Below are positions 15,150-23,317 of a DNA stretch of 28,664 nucleotides, piece by piece. The stretch lies in assembly GCA_964469505.1 (NCBI GenBank), contig CAYXZO010000032.1, forward strand, positions 1 to 28,664, given 5' to 3'. A program made the position numbers and the translations under genes. Positions within the stretch are counted from its first letter, which is position 1, and each line of letters begins with the position of its first letter. This DNA comes from CAYXZO01 sp964469505 (GTDB lineage Bacteria > Fidelibacterota > UBA8477 > JABMPR01). The notes beneath the pieces are model-generated. The model did no database searches, was not told where the DNA came from, and worked only from the letters and a program-made list of their open reading frames with translations.

Positions 15150-15962
15150 TTGAAACCTCCTCTCATAGATATTCACCATCACATTTTGCCGGGTGTCGAT
15201 GACGGCGCCGTGGATCTTGACATGACCCGCGGCATGTTGCATAAAGCGGTGGAGGATGGAGTCCAGACTTTGGTGCTCACTCCCCACCTTTACGAACCCG
15301 ACATCGTGGGTGGTACCGAACCCTGGCGGGAAAAAACCAAAAAGGCTTTCGACTTAACTCAGGAACTCGTTCAAAAGGAGAACATTCCCCTCGAGCTCAA
15401 ACTGGCGGCGGAAGTACGCTATCAAGATACGTTATTTTTTCTTTTGGAAGAATTACCGTTACTGATAGGCGACCGCTACCTTTTATTGGAATTCGCCTTT
15501 CATTATGTGCCCCTTAACGTGGAGCAACCTATCCGAAGCTTGCTGGATAGAGGAGTGATTCCCATAATTGCCCATCCGGAACGAATCAAGCCCTGGCGCA
15601 AGAATCCGGAACAACTGGCCACTTTGATAAACCTGGGTTGTTTGTGTCAGGTGGACATTGGTTCACTCCTAGGAACCTTAGGGGAAAGATCGAAAAGGCA
15701 GGCGGAGTACCTGCTGGAGGAGGGGGCGGTTCATCTGTTAGGATCTGACAGCCATAACCTCAGTTCCCGTCCAGTTTGCGCCCGAGAGGGTTTTGAGTGG
15801 ATTGTCCGGGAATTCGATACTGAACTGGCAAAATTATTGCTACATGAAAACCCGATGAAACTATTGCGTGGAGAAATTATTTACCCTGACGGAGTGCAGC
15901 TAAGCAAGCCCACTCCCAGTTTACGTGAGAAAATGCGCAAATGGATTTTTTTCAATTCGTAA
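15150..15962 (+). CDS. CpsB/YwqE-type PHP phosphatase
   Basis: A metal-dependent phosphatase of the PHP superfamily; characterised members remove phosphate from tyrosine in bacterial BY-kinases that control capsule or exopolysaccharide synthesis. Motifs: IDIHHHILPGVDDGA (H9, H11), LTPHLYEP, AAEVRYQ, IIAHPERI and LGSDSHN, all metal-ligand positions. Length 270 is slightly above the family norm. The start is TTG at 15150, ten bases after the mutase; no ATG or GTG fits. No Wzc-like kinase or sugar transferase is in the window, so the partner is unknown; a different PHP phosphoesterase activity is possible. ccmE follows after 10 bases. Confidence 0.85.
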   Translation: MKPPLIDIHHHILPGVDDGAVDLDMTRGMLHKAVEDGVQTLVLTPHLYEPDIVGGTEPWREKTKKAFDLTQELVQKENIPLELKLAAEVRYQDTLFFLLEELPLLIGDRYLLLEFAFHYVPLNVEQPIRSLLDRGVIPIIAHPERIKPWRKNPEQLATLINLGCLCQVDIGSLLGTLGERSKRQAEYLLEEGAVHLLGSDSHNLSSRPVCAREGFEWIVREFDTELAKLLLHENPMKLLRGEIIYPDGVQLSKPTPSLREKMRKWIFFNS

Positions 15963-15972
15963 GGAGGTCTTC

Positions 15973-16398
15973 ATGTCTAAGAAAATAAAATTCGGAGTAG
16001 GCATAGGAGTTGTGGTCCTGGCTGTGCTTATTCTGGTTATCCAGGGCTACACAACCAGGGAAGCAGTAGCCTACAGTAAACGAGTATCTGAACTCAAACG
16101 CATGGGGGATAAAGCCGTGGGAATACCGCTAAAAGTCAGCGGTAGGCTTAAAAAGGGGAGTATTCAGAGGGATGGAGTAGAGTTGCGCTTCGTTCTAGTG
16201 GAGGGTGTGGAGGAGTTACCGGTTCACTACGTCGGCCGCGATCCTATTCCGGACACCTTCCGGGATGACATGGACGCTGATGTAGTGATCACCGGCCAAT
16301 TGACACCGGAGCGTGTTTTCCAAGCAGAGCGAATTCAAGCCAAATGTGCCTCAAAATATGAGGCCGACTATTCTGCTATTTCTTCAGCTGGCTTGTAA
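15973..16398 (+). CDS. ccmE: CcmE-type heme chaperone, CysXXXTyr variant
   Basis: Periplasmic membrane-anchored chaperone that carries heme from CcmC to CcmF during cytochrome c maturation. 141 residues: a short basic N-terminus, one membrane helix (about 7-25), then the OB-fold domain (GIPLKVSGRLK, LPVHYVG, VVITGQL). The heme-attachment region reads IQAKCASKYE: C125 and Y129 form CXXXY where most CcmE proteins have HXXXY. CXXXY CcmE is known from Desulfovibrio and archaeal systems that lack CcmG and CcmH, consistent with the gene content here. AAGGAGG at 15961-15967 fixes the ATG. Only about 12 residues follow the motif, less than in many HXXXY proteins. Confidence 0.93.
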   Translation: MSKKIKFGVGIGVVVLAVLILVIQGYTTREAVAYSKRVSELKRMGDKAVGIPLKVSGRLKKGSIQRDGVELRFVLVEGVEELPVHYVGRDPIPDTFRDDMDADVVITGQLTPERVFQAERIQAKCASKYEADYSAISSAGL

Positions 16399-16443
16399 CT
16401 TGTCTTGTCGTTACTAAAAAATATTCTTTAAGGATTACTAAAA

Positions 16444-18441
16444 ATGGCTGATTTTGGGAATACTCTTCTGTTATTCCTTCTACCCCTCAGCGTATTTACG
16501 GCCCTGGCCGGCTTCCTGGCCGGATATACCCGTAAGCGTGGACTCTATCTAGCGGCCCGGCGAGGTGTATATGCTGCCCTGGGAATTGTTACGCTGTCGG
16601 TAGGCGCATTGCTTTATTTACTCATCACCGGCGATTTCAGCATCGCTTACGTGGTTGAAAATACTAATCGGGCGCTGCCCCTTTTCTACAAATACGTAGC
16701 ACTTTGGGGTGGTCACAACGGTTCTCTTTTGTTATGGACCTGGATGATTCTGATATTTGCGGCCAGTGCTGTTTATCTGAACCGGGATAAGCTAAGCGAC
16801 CTGATGCCGTACGTCATCTTCACCATTATGGTGACGGTGATCTTTTTCTCTATTTTGAACATCTTTATCAGCAACCCCTTCGAGACTCTTTATCGCAAAA
16901 TAGGGAATACTTACGAGATTTTTCATCGCTCCGATGGACAGGGGTTAAACCCTCTACTCCAGCACCCTGCGATGGTGATCCATCCGCCTATGCTTTACGC
17001 TGGATATGTAGGAATGGTGATCCCTTATGCCTTCGCAGTCGCAGCCCTGATTTATGGTCGGATAGATAGAGGATGGGTAAAAGTTCTTCGACGGTGGACT
17101 CTGGTAGCTTGGGGTTTTCTAACCGCTGGTATTCTGTTGGGTGCCGAATGGGCCTATGACGTACTTGGTTGGGGTGGTTATTGGGCCTGGGATCCCGTAG
17201 AAAATGCTTCCTTTTTACCCTGGTTGACGGGAACCGCCTTTCTGCACACCATTATCGTGCAGGAGAATAAAGGCATGCTGAAGGTCTGGAATGTGACTCT
17301 GATTCTGGCTACCTATTTATTGGCAATCTTCGGCACATTTCTGACCAGAAGCGGAGTGGTCAGTTCGGTCCACGCCTTTTCTAACACCGGTATTGGTCCA
17401 GCTTTCACCATATTCTTGCTGATTGGTCTGGTAACCGGAGTGGCCTTAATCGTCTGGCGGCGAGACCTACTTCAAACCGAGCAGTCATTGGAATCCATGC
17501 TTTCGCGGGAAAGCGGCTTTTTGTTCAACAATCTGCTTTTTTTATTGGCCACCCTGGCAGTTTTGTGGGGGACGATGTTCCCCACCATCAGTGAAGCTTT
17601 TCTCGGAGAACAAATCACCATCGGTCCCCCCTGGTTCAATCACATCATGGTGCCGTTGGGACTGGCAATTTTACTCCTGACCGGTTTGGGGCCACTACTG
17701 GCTTGGGGCCATACATCCACCGCGAGCTTGAAGAGAAATTTCCTGAAACCGTTGATTGGGAGCGTTATTCTGGCGCTAGTCCTGTTGGCGTTAGGCTTAC
17801 GCAACGGCTGGGCCCTGGGTTCGTTTTCCATCGCTTTCTTCGTATTGTGGACCATTGTTGCTGAGTTTATCAAGGGTACTGTCGTTAGGTCCCGCAACAC
17901 AGGTGAAAATCCGACCCTGGCCTTTGTACATCTGGTTCGGAAAAATCCTCGCCGCTATGGAGGCTATATCGTACACTTCGGAGTGGTGTTGCTTTTCGTG
18001 GGCTTTACAGGGAAGGTTTTTGACAAAGACATAAAAGGCGCAGCGGCTGTAGGGGATACCCTGTCCATTAAACCGTACCAGATCGTAGTGAAAAACATTC
18101 GGCACGAGCACAATAACAATTATTCTGCTGATATTGTAGATGCTGATATCCTAAAAAATGGAAAATACCTGACTACCCTTCATCCCGAAAAACGACTCTA
18201 TTTTGCTTCCAATCAGACTATTTCCGAAGTGGATATACTGACAGGATTTAAGGAGGATGTTTACCTGGTTTTGAGTGGTATGTCCACCGACGGGACTCAA
18301 GTCGGGTTACAGGTTTATCTGAACCACCTGGTACGCTGGATATGGATCGGATCAGTGATCATTATTTTAGGAACTTTGATAGCTCTGGTACCAGCCTATC
18401 GGGAGGCGACTGCGGCAGCGGCGAAAGGGGGTGGCGCGTGA
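16444..18441 (+). CDS. ccmF: Cytochrome c heme lyase CcmF
   Basis: Polytopic membrane protein (665 residues) that transfers heme from CcmE to apocytochrome CXXCH. The tryptophan-rich WWD domain is GWGGYWAWDPVENASF (about residues 241-256). The four heme-binding histidine positions known from the E. coli protein are all recognisable: HPPMLYAGYVG and SVHAFSNTG on the periplasmic side, and AFLHT and GYIVHFGVV in membrane helices. A periplasmic beta domain (about 535-625) precedes the last helix. AAGGA at 16430-16434 serves the ATG. The last four bases overlap the next gene. No ccmH homologue follows, although in classical systems ccmF works with CcmH. Confidence 0.96.
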   Translation: MADFGNTLLLFLLPLSVFTALAGFLAGYTRKRGLYLAARRGVYAALGIVTLSVGALLYLLITGDFSIAYVVENTNRALPLFYKYVALWGGHNGSLLLWTWMILIFAASAVYLNRDKLSDLMPYVIFTIMVTVIFFSILNIFISNPFETLYRKIGNTYEIFHRSDGQGLNPLLQHPAMVIHPPMLYAGYVGMVIPYAFAVAALIYGRIDRGWVKVLRRWTLVAWGFLTAGILLGAEWAYDVLGWGGYWAWDPVENASFLPWLTGTAFLHTIIVQENKGMLKVWNVTLILATYLLAIFGTFLTRSGVVSSVHAFSNTGIGPAFTIFLLIGLVTGVALIVWRRDLLQTEQSLESMLSRESGFLFNNLLFLLATLAVLWGTMFPTISEAFLGEQITIGPPWFNHIMVPLGLAILLLTGLGPLLAWGHTSTASLKRNFLKPLIGSVILALVLLALGLRNGWALGSFSIAFFVLWTIVAEFIKGTVVRSRNTGENPTLAFVHLVRKNPRRYGGYIVHFGVVLLFVGFTGKVFDKDIKGAAAVGDTLSIKPYQIVVKNIRHEHNNNYSADIVDADILKNGKYLTTLHPEKRLYFASNQTISEVDILTGFKEDVYLVLSGMSTDGTQVGLQVYLNHLVRWIWIGSVIIILGTLIALVPAYREATAAAAKGGGA

Positions 18442-18794
18442 TTTTGGGATTTATCTTAGGAGTATTTCTGCTGGTATGGACCGTCTGGCCCCTTTTTCAA
18501 GAACGGGGGCTGCTGTACGTCTCGGCTGAAGAATCTTCTTTGCGCAAAAGGGAAGTTGAACAAGCTCGACGGGCTCAATTAAGGGAGCTAGAAGACGACT
18601 TTGCCCTCGGGCGCCTGGATGAAGATGACTACAGGCGCTTGAAAAACACCTTCACAACACAAGGTGAACCGAGCGAGGAGAATGCCTCCCAGACAGAAGA
18701 GAGAGAGAAGGTCTTCTGCATCCAATGCGGTCAGGCCAATCCAAAAGCGGCTCGTTTTTGTATGGCTTGTGGGAGTAAAATCGATTATGCATAA
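18438..18794 (+). CDS. CcmI-like membrane protein with C-terminal zinc ribbon
   Basis: 118 residues from GTG 18438, overlapping the ccmF stop (GTGA). Residues 2-19 form one membrane helix. Residues 35-70 are charged and helical, with QLRELEDDFALGRLDEDDYRRLK, which resembles the start of CcmI/CycH (LxELExDxxxGKLxxxDYxxLK). The last 25 residues are a zinc ribbon with C94, C97, C108 and C111 (CXXC-10-CXXC). The tetratricopeptide part of true CcmI is missing. A GTG-initiated protein with a CcmI-like N-terminus lodged behind ccmF suggests a role in heme lyase assembly, but the topology (helix first, ribbon probably cytoplasmic) and function are inferred. Gene placement in the ccm cluster is direct. 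Confidence 0.75.
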   Translation: MILGFILGVFLLVWTVWPLFQERGLLYVSAEESSLRKREVEQARRAQLRELEDDFALGRLDEDDYRRLKNTFTTQGEPSEENASQTEEREKVFCIQCGQANPKAARFCMACGSKIDYA

Positions 18795-19947
18795 GAAAAT
18801 AATTATCTCAATCCTATATGGTGCTTTAATGGTGCCACTAGGCCTTCAGGCGGTTGATCTGGAGGTGTTTATTATGAATGGCACAACGCAAAAAGCGGGT
18901 AAAGTCGACCGTCTGATCATCGCAGACCCGATGGCAGGAATGATGCCCCTAGCTACCAGAGACAATGTCTCTGGTACTGTGTTTCTCAAAGATATCAAAC
19001 CGGTCCGGATGATAATTGTACAGGGGTTTGTGAACGGAATCACGTACAACCAAACGATTAATGTTCCGGTTACTCCTCCTGATACCCTGAAGGCCACTCT
19101 AACCGTATATGATGAGACGGAGGGCACGGAAGGCCTGCAAGTAGAAATGCCTTATTACGTGATTTTTGCCGTGGGCGATACGCTTGAAATCCAAAAGCGG
19201 TTAGCCTTTAAAAACGAAACCCAGCCTCCGCGCGCCATGAAACGTAAAGATGGCCTGATTCGTTTTTACATTCCGGAAAAGGCGGAACTCCAGTATGCCA
19301 CTATTAAGTACGGGACCATGCCCTTGAAAGTCGCCCCCAAAATGTTCGGTGGTGGACAAGCGGGTTTGGATACCCCATTACGGCCTGGAGAAACCCAGGT
19401 GGATGTGGGATATTTCTACCCGTACACTTACCCGTCAACTACTATAAAAGAGGCCTTTTATTTCGACGTTTCCCATATACACGTATTTGTATCTCCTATT
19501 AATCTCAAGGTTTCAGCCCCGGGTTTGGTGCGGGAAGGAGAGCAAGCCGACCGCAACATGGCCATCTATTCGCTTCAGCACATGGCCGCAGGGGATACTT
19601 TAGTAATCACACTTTCAGGTAAAAGTATGTCCCCTAATGAGGCTCAAGCCATGGCTACCGGCGGGGGAGGTAGGATAGAAGTACGTGACCGCATATCATT
19701 CAACCGTACTCTGCTTTTTACCGGCGGGTTAACAGTTTTATTGGTATTTGTTCTGATCTGGGTAACCTTTCTCAATGGGGAAGGTATTTCGCCACGGGAG
19801 CTTGAGGCCTTGCGGGCTGAAAAACAACGGCTGGAGACTGAATTAGCCACTTTGGAGCAACGGGGTAATTTACGTCCCAAACATCGGCGGCAGTTGGAGC
19901 AGCGGATTGCCAAACTCGAAAAAACTCTCCAGGAGTTGAATGAATAA
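18787..19947 (+). CDS. Unknown ccm-cluster protein: signal peptide, beta-rich domain, TM, coiled coil
   Basis: 386 residues from ATG 18787, overlapping the previous gene by 8 bases. I do not recognise the family. Residues 1-22 look like a signal peptide (MHKKIIISILYGALM, then a GLQA cleavage-like end). Residues 23-300 are predicted extracytoplasmic and strand-rich, with DVSHIHVFVS near the middle to end. A membrane helix lies at about 307-329 (LLVFVLIWVTF), followed by a charged coiled coil to the C-terminus (ELEALRAEKQRLETELATL). There is not one cysteine, so it is not a thiol-redox stand-in for CcmG or CcmH. Its place between ccmF and ccmA, with overlaps on both sides, argues for a role in the maturation machine, perhaps as scaffold or apocytochrome holder; this is inference. 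Confidence 0.8.
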   Translation: MHKKIIISILYGALMVPLGLQAVDLEVFIMNGTTQKAGKVDRLIIADPMAGMMPLATRDNVSGTVFLKDIKPVRMIIVQGFVNGITYNQTINVPVTPPDTLKATLTVYDETEGTEGLQVEMPYYVIFAVGDTLEIQKRLAFKNETQPPRAMKRKDGLIRFYIPEKAELQYATIKYGTMPLKVAPKMFGGGQAGLDTPLRPGETQVDVGYFYPYTYPSTTIKEAFYFDVSHIHVFVSPINLKVSAPGLVREGEQADRNMAIYSLQHMAAGDTLVITLSGKSMSPNEAQAMATGGGGRIEVRDRISFNRTLLFTGGLTVLLVFVLIWVTFLNGEGISPRELEALRAEKQRLETELATLEQRGNLRPKHRRQLEQRIAKLEKTLQELNE

Positions 19948-20662
19948 TAACCCGGGTGAACCGAAACCCGTCTTAATCAGCGTTCAAAACGTTTCCAAAG
20001 AATTTGGAAGGGTGATTGCCCTGCGCGGGGTGAGTTTGGAACTACGCCAGGGTGATTTCGGCATTCTGTTGGGAAGGAACGGGGCCGGTAAAACCTCGTT
20101 GCTGCACCTGATTGCAGGTCTTACCCGCCCCACGGCTGGTGGGATCATGCTCTTCGGCCAGAATCCCCAGAATGACCAACAGCGACGGAAACTGGCGGTA
20201 ATTTCCCACGAAGTTTATTTGTACTACATGCTGACGGCTCTTGAGAACCTGGAATTCTACGGGCAGTTATATAATGTGCCGGATTTGGAGCGACGTTGTG
20301 AGGAAGTACTTAAGCTGGTAGGACTTTATCTCAGACGCTATGATCTAACCCAAACTTTTTCCCGCGGGATGTTACAACGGCTGACCATCGCCCGGGCTTT
20401 ATTGACAGAGCCTGACCTATTGTTGCTGGATGAACCTTTTACCGGGCTGGATCATCCGGCGGTGGTCCAGGTGGGAGAAATCCTACGGGATTTGAATGCC
20501 GCAGGAAAGACCATTTTGCTAACTACCCATGATTTGGCCCTTGGTATGGATCTAGGTAACGTGTATTTCGTCCTGGACCGTAAGCGGGTAGTGGAAACGG
20601 GGATGTGTAGCAGGCAAGCCTTGGAACGAATCCAACGAACTTATTTCGGTGTGACTAAGTAA
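19940..20662 (+). CDS. ccmA: ABC transporter ATPase CcmA
   Basis: ATPase that with CcmB and CcmC releases holo-CcmE for heme delivery; cytoplasmic, membrane-associated. Walker A is GRNGAGKT (45-52), Walker B LLLLDEPF, the switch histidine is in LLTTHD, and the signature loop reads FSRGMLQRL, the form typical of CcmA rather than LSGGQ. The length of 240 residues is a little longer than E. coli CcmA. AGGAG four bases before the ATG lies inside the preceding gene, with 8 bases of overlap. Alone it could be taken for a generic ABC ATPase; the adjacent ccmB and ccmC settle the call. Confidence 0.93.
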   Translation: MNNNPGEPKPVLISVQNVSKEFGRVIALRGVSLELRQGDFGILLGRNGAGKTSLLHLIAGLTRPTAGGIMLFGQNPQNDQQRRKLAVISHEVYLYYMLTALENLEFYGQLYNVPDLERRCEEVLKLVGLYLRRYDLTQTFSRGMLQRLTIARALLTEPDLLLLDEPFTGLDHPAVVQVGEILRDLNAAGKTILLTTHDLALGMDLGNVYFVLDRKRVVETGMCSRQALERIQRTYFGVTK

Positions 20663-20664
20663 AT

Positions 20665-21333
20665 ATGAAAGCCGTCTGGATAATACTAAAGAAGGATCTG
20701 CAGATTGAGTTCCGCGCTAAAGAGGCTATTGCGGCCATGTGGATATTTTCGCTGCTGATTTTCGTGGTTTTTAATTTCACCTTCGAAGCTTCCCGCTTGC
20801 TCATGCTGCAAGTTTCTCCGGGACTGCTGTGGGTAGCCTATCTTTTCTCGGGTATGCTGGGATTGAATCGTGCTTTCGCCGTGGAAAAGGAGAACGGCAA
20901 CTTTACTGCTCTGGCTCTGGCGCCGGTGGATGCCGGTTGGATCTATTTGGGGAAATTTCTAAGTACTACCATTTTTATGATGCTATTCGAAATCCTTATT
21001 TTCCCCATTTTTCTGATTTTTTATGACATTTCTCTCAATTGGAACATGCTCTGGCTGCCGGTGGTCATCGGTTTAGGCACCATCGGTTTTACCAGTTTGG
21101 GAACCCTTCTGGCGGCCGTGTCCATGCAGACGAAGAATCAGCAAATATTATTATCTCTTTTACTTTGGCCCTTGATTACCCCAAACCTGATTTGGTCGGT
21201 ACATCTGACGGGGGAAGTGTTGGCCGGTAAGCTGCTGGATGACTTTACCAATCTTATGCTCAGAGTTACGGCTTTTGATCTTATCTTTTTAGCTGTGTCT
21301 TTCATGCTTTTCGAGTATGTGCTGGAGGAATAG
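20665..21333 (+). CDS. ccmB: Heme exporter protein CcmB
   Basis: Membrane subunit (222 residues, about six helices) of the CcmABC complex that uses ATP hydrolysis to release heme-loaded CcmE from CcmC. The N-terminal KKDLQIEFRAKEAI and the later FAVEKENGNFTALALAPV match the conserved cytoplasmic segments of CcmB, in which FxxExxxGxLxxLxLxPV is characteristic; QQILLSLLLWPLITP is the conserved late helix. It begins two bases after ccmA with no strong ribosome site, so coupling is likely. Confidence 0.92.
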   Translation: MKAVWIILKKDLQIEFRAKEAIAAMWIFSLLIFVVFNFTFEASRLLMLQVSPGLLWVAYLFSGMLGLNRAFAVEKENGNFTALALAPVDAGWIYLGKFLSTTIFMMLFEILIFPIFLIFYDISLNWNMLWLPVVIGLGTIGFTSLGTLLAAVSMQTKNQQILLSLLLWPLITPNLIWSVHLTGEVLAGKLLDDFTNLMLRVTAFDLIFLAVSFMLFEYVLEE

Positions 21334-21367
21334 CCAGCTTAGACGGTAGCTTAAAGGGAGAAATTCC

Positions 21368-22063
21368 ATGAAAAAGTTATGGATGAATGCTCTCCTGGCG
21401 CTCCTGGCCATTGGGATGGTAGTAGCTTTGTATCTAGTGTTTATTTGGGTGCCGCCCATTAAAGCCAAAGAAGCCACGGAGCAAATAGCTCAACGTATCT
21501 TTTATTTCCACGTACCTTCAGCCTGGCTGGGATTCCTGGCCTTCTTCATCGTTTTCGTTTCGGGGATAATGTACCTCTGGACGAAGGAGCGGCGCTACGA
21601 GTTGCTGGGTGCTGCCGCGGCTGAAGTGGGGGTCGTATTCATTACTCTGGTGCTTATCACCGGTCCTATCTGGGCAAAGCCGGTGTGGGGGATTTGGTGG
21701 ACCTGGGATACTCGCTTGACCTCCTCCCTCGTCCTGTGGATGGTATATCTGGCATACCTTTTCTTGCGGCGGTATATGCCGGAAGGTAAACGTAGAGCTA
21801 ATCTAGCAGCGGTAGTGGGAATTGTGGGCTTCATCGATGTGCCCATCGTCTATTTTTCCATCCGTTGGTGGGAAACCCAACATCCCAAGCCAGTCATTGC
21901 CAGTTCGGAGGGTCATTTGGCCTCCCCGATGCTTTTCACGCTACTTTTTTCACTAGCTATATTCACTATCCTTTTCATTGTCTTGCTGCGTAAGACTTAC
22001 CGGCTGGCTCTGATGCAAGATGTAATCGACAAAGCATATAAGGAATGGGAGCTTGACTCATGA
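21368..22063 (+). CDS. ccmC: Cytochrome c biogenesis protein CcmC
   Basis: Six-helix membrane protein (231 residues) that loads heme onto CcmE at the outer face. The WWD domain is WGIWWTWDTRLTSSLVLW. The two flanking heme-ligand histidines are in FYFHVPSAW and near WWETQHPKP, as in the family. AAAGGGAG upstream of the ATG is a good ribosome site. The ATGA junction joins it to the CcmD-like gene. ResC/CcsA could look similar, but the size and neighbours are those of CcmC. Confidence 0.95.
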   Translation: MKKLWMNALLALLAIGMVVALYLVFIWVPPIKAKEATEQIAQRIFYFHVPSAWLGFLAFFIVFVSGIMYLWTKERRYELLGAAAAEVGVVFITLVLITGPIWAKPVWGIWWTWDTRLTSSLVLWMVYLAYLFLRRYMPEGKRRANLAAVVGIVGFIDVPIVYFSIRWWETQHPKPVIASSEGHLASPMLFTLLFSLAIFTILFIVLLRKTYRLALMQDVIDKAYKEWELDS

Positions 22064-22218
22064 GTGCCTATTTATACCTCTTTCTGGCCTATACTTTCAT
22101 ATGGGTGGGATTGTTTGCCTATATTTGGTTCCTGCACCAGCGTACGGCTAAACTGGAGCAGGATCTAGAGGTTCTGCGGGAACGAATGGAAATAAGCAGA
22201 CGGGGAGACAATGGCTAA
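22060..22218 (+). CDS. ccmD: CcmD-like small membrane protein
   Basis: 52 residues, easily missed. It starts at ATG within the ccmC stop (ATGA) and ends inside the start of gap. One membrane helix (LYLFLAYTFIWVGLFAYIWF, residues about 5-24) is followed by a cytoplasmic helix (RTAKLEQDLEVLRERM). This shape, with the AYTFIW motif, fits the small CcmD-family proteins that in System I stabilise the CcmC-CcmE complex. The sequence differs from enterobacterial CcmD. The overlap on both sides indicates translational coupling from ccmC to gap. Confidence 0.82.
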   Translation: MSAYLYLFLAYTFIWVGLFAYIWFLHQRTAKLEQDLEVLRERMEISRRGDNG

Positions 22219-23284
22219 GAAGATTGTTCATGTGGTAGGTACCGGAACCATCGGGGAGCCTTTGATCGGGCTGCTGGCTGATTTTAAAAATGAATTGGGG
22301 ATTGACGAGGTCACCTTTCATAAGCGAACTCCCCTTAAAAGCGAACGCGCTAAGGTAAGAAGTTTAATTCGCCGGGGTGCCAGACTGGCCGCAGATGAAG
22401 AAGCCATGGATGGTTTTCGCGCCCTGGGGATCGAACCGGAATTTGAGAAGGTGGAAGCCATCGACCGGGCCTCTGTAGTGATTGATTGCACTCCCAAAGG
22501 GGTAGGGCATAAGAATAAGACCATGTACTATAAGAATTTCGACCACAACACTTTAGGGTTTATTGCCCAGGGAAGTGAGACAGGGTTTGGGAAACCTTAT
22601 GCCCGGGGGATCAATGACTCCGCCCTTATTCCGGGAGAAGATAAGTTCATCCAAGTGGTATCCTGTAATACCCACAACCTATCGGCAATTGTGCACACCC
22701 TGGCTTTGAAAAATGAGGAAAAAGACAATCTGGTTTCCGGGCGGTTCGTTATGATTCGCCGCGCCAATGATATCAGCCAGGTTTCGGACTATGTCCCGGC
22801 TCCGGAAGTTAATGTTCATAAGCATGAGAAATATGGCACCCACCACGCGGAAGATGCGGCCAATCTTTTTAAAACCCTGGGATATGATCTGAACCTATTC
22901 AGTTCCGCTATGAAGATCAATACGCAGTATATGCACGTAGTGCATTTCAACCTTAAAGTCCGCCGTCCGACTACCAGGAATGAAGTGATAGATAAATTGA
23001 TGGCCAATGATCTAATCGCAGTTACTGAAAAGAGGATGACTAGTCAGGTCTTTTCTTTCGGGCGCGATCATGGCCATTATGGCCGGCTTTTGAATCAAAC
23101 CGTGGTTCCCATACCCAGCCTGCATGTCAGCCCCGACGGCACTGAAATTGTAGGCTTTTGCTTTACGCCGCAAGACGGCAACTCCCTGCTGAGTTCCATC
23201 TCCGCCGCGGAATGGTTCCTGTTCCCTAATTCATACTCCCAGAAGATCCAGGTCTTAGCAGACTGGTTTTTCGACGAAATCTGA
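22211..23284 (+). CDS. Archaeal-type (type II) glyceraldehyde-3-phosphate dehydrogenase
   Basis: 357 residues. The pattern follows the archaeal GAPDH family, not the usual bacterial GapA: an N-terminal VVGTGTIGEPLIG nucleotide site, VVIDCTPKGVGHKNK, then the catalytic-type cysteine C152 in VVSCNTHNLS, RRANDISQ, the histidine segment YGTHHAEDA (H211/H212; archaeal form SHHGPD) and MKINTQYMHVVHF. The usual bacterial SCTTNCLAP motif is absent. It would interconvert glyceraldehyde 3-phosphate and 1,3-bisphosphoglycerate with NAD or NADP. It overlaps the CcmD-like gene by 8 bases and ends before a terminator-like hairpin, so it appears to be the last gene of the ccm transcript. Cofactor and direction cannot be judged. 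Confidence 0.88.
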   Translation: MAKKIVHVVGTGTIGEPLIGLLADFKNELGIDEVTFHKRTPLKSERAKVRSLIRRGARLAADEEAMDGFRALGIEPEFEKVEAIDRASVVIDCTPKGVGHKNKTMYYKNFDHNTLGFIAQGSETGFGKPYARGINDSALIPGEDKFIQVVSCNTHNLSAIVHTLALKNEEKDNLVSGRFVMIRRANDISQVSDYVPAPEVNVHKHEKYGTHHAEDAANLFKTLGYDLNLFSSAMKINTQYMHVVHFNLKVRRPTTRNEVIDKLMANDLIAVTEKRMTSQVFSFGRDHGHYGRLLNQTVVPIPSLHVSPDGTEIVGFCFTPQDGNSLLSSISAAEWFLFPNSYSQKIQVLADWFFDEI

Positions 23285-23317
23285 GACACTTTTCCCAGGT
23301 TTATTATCAGACAATTC

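Noticed and set aside
19940..22063. A generic drug or lipid ABC exporter
   Set aside because: The FSRGMLQRL signature loop, CcmB segments and the WWD domain of CcmC identify the cytochrome c maturation transporter.
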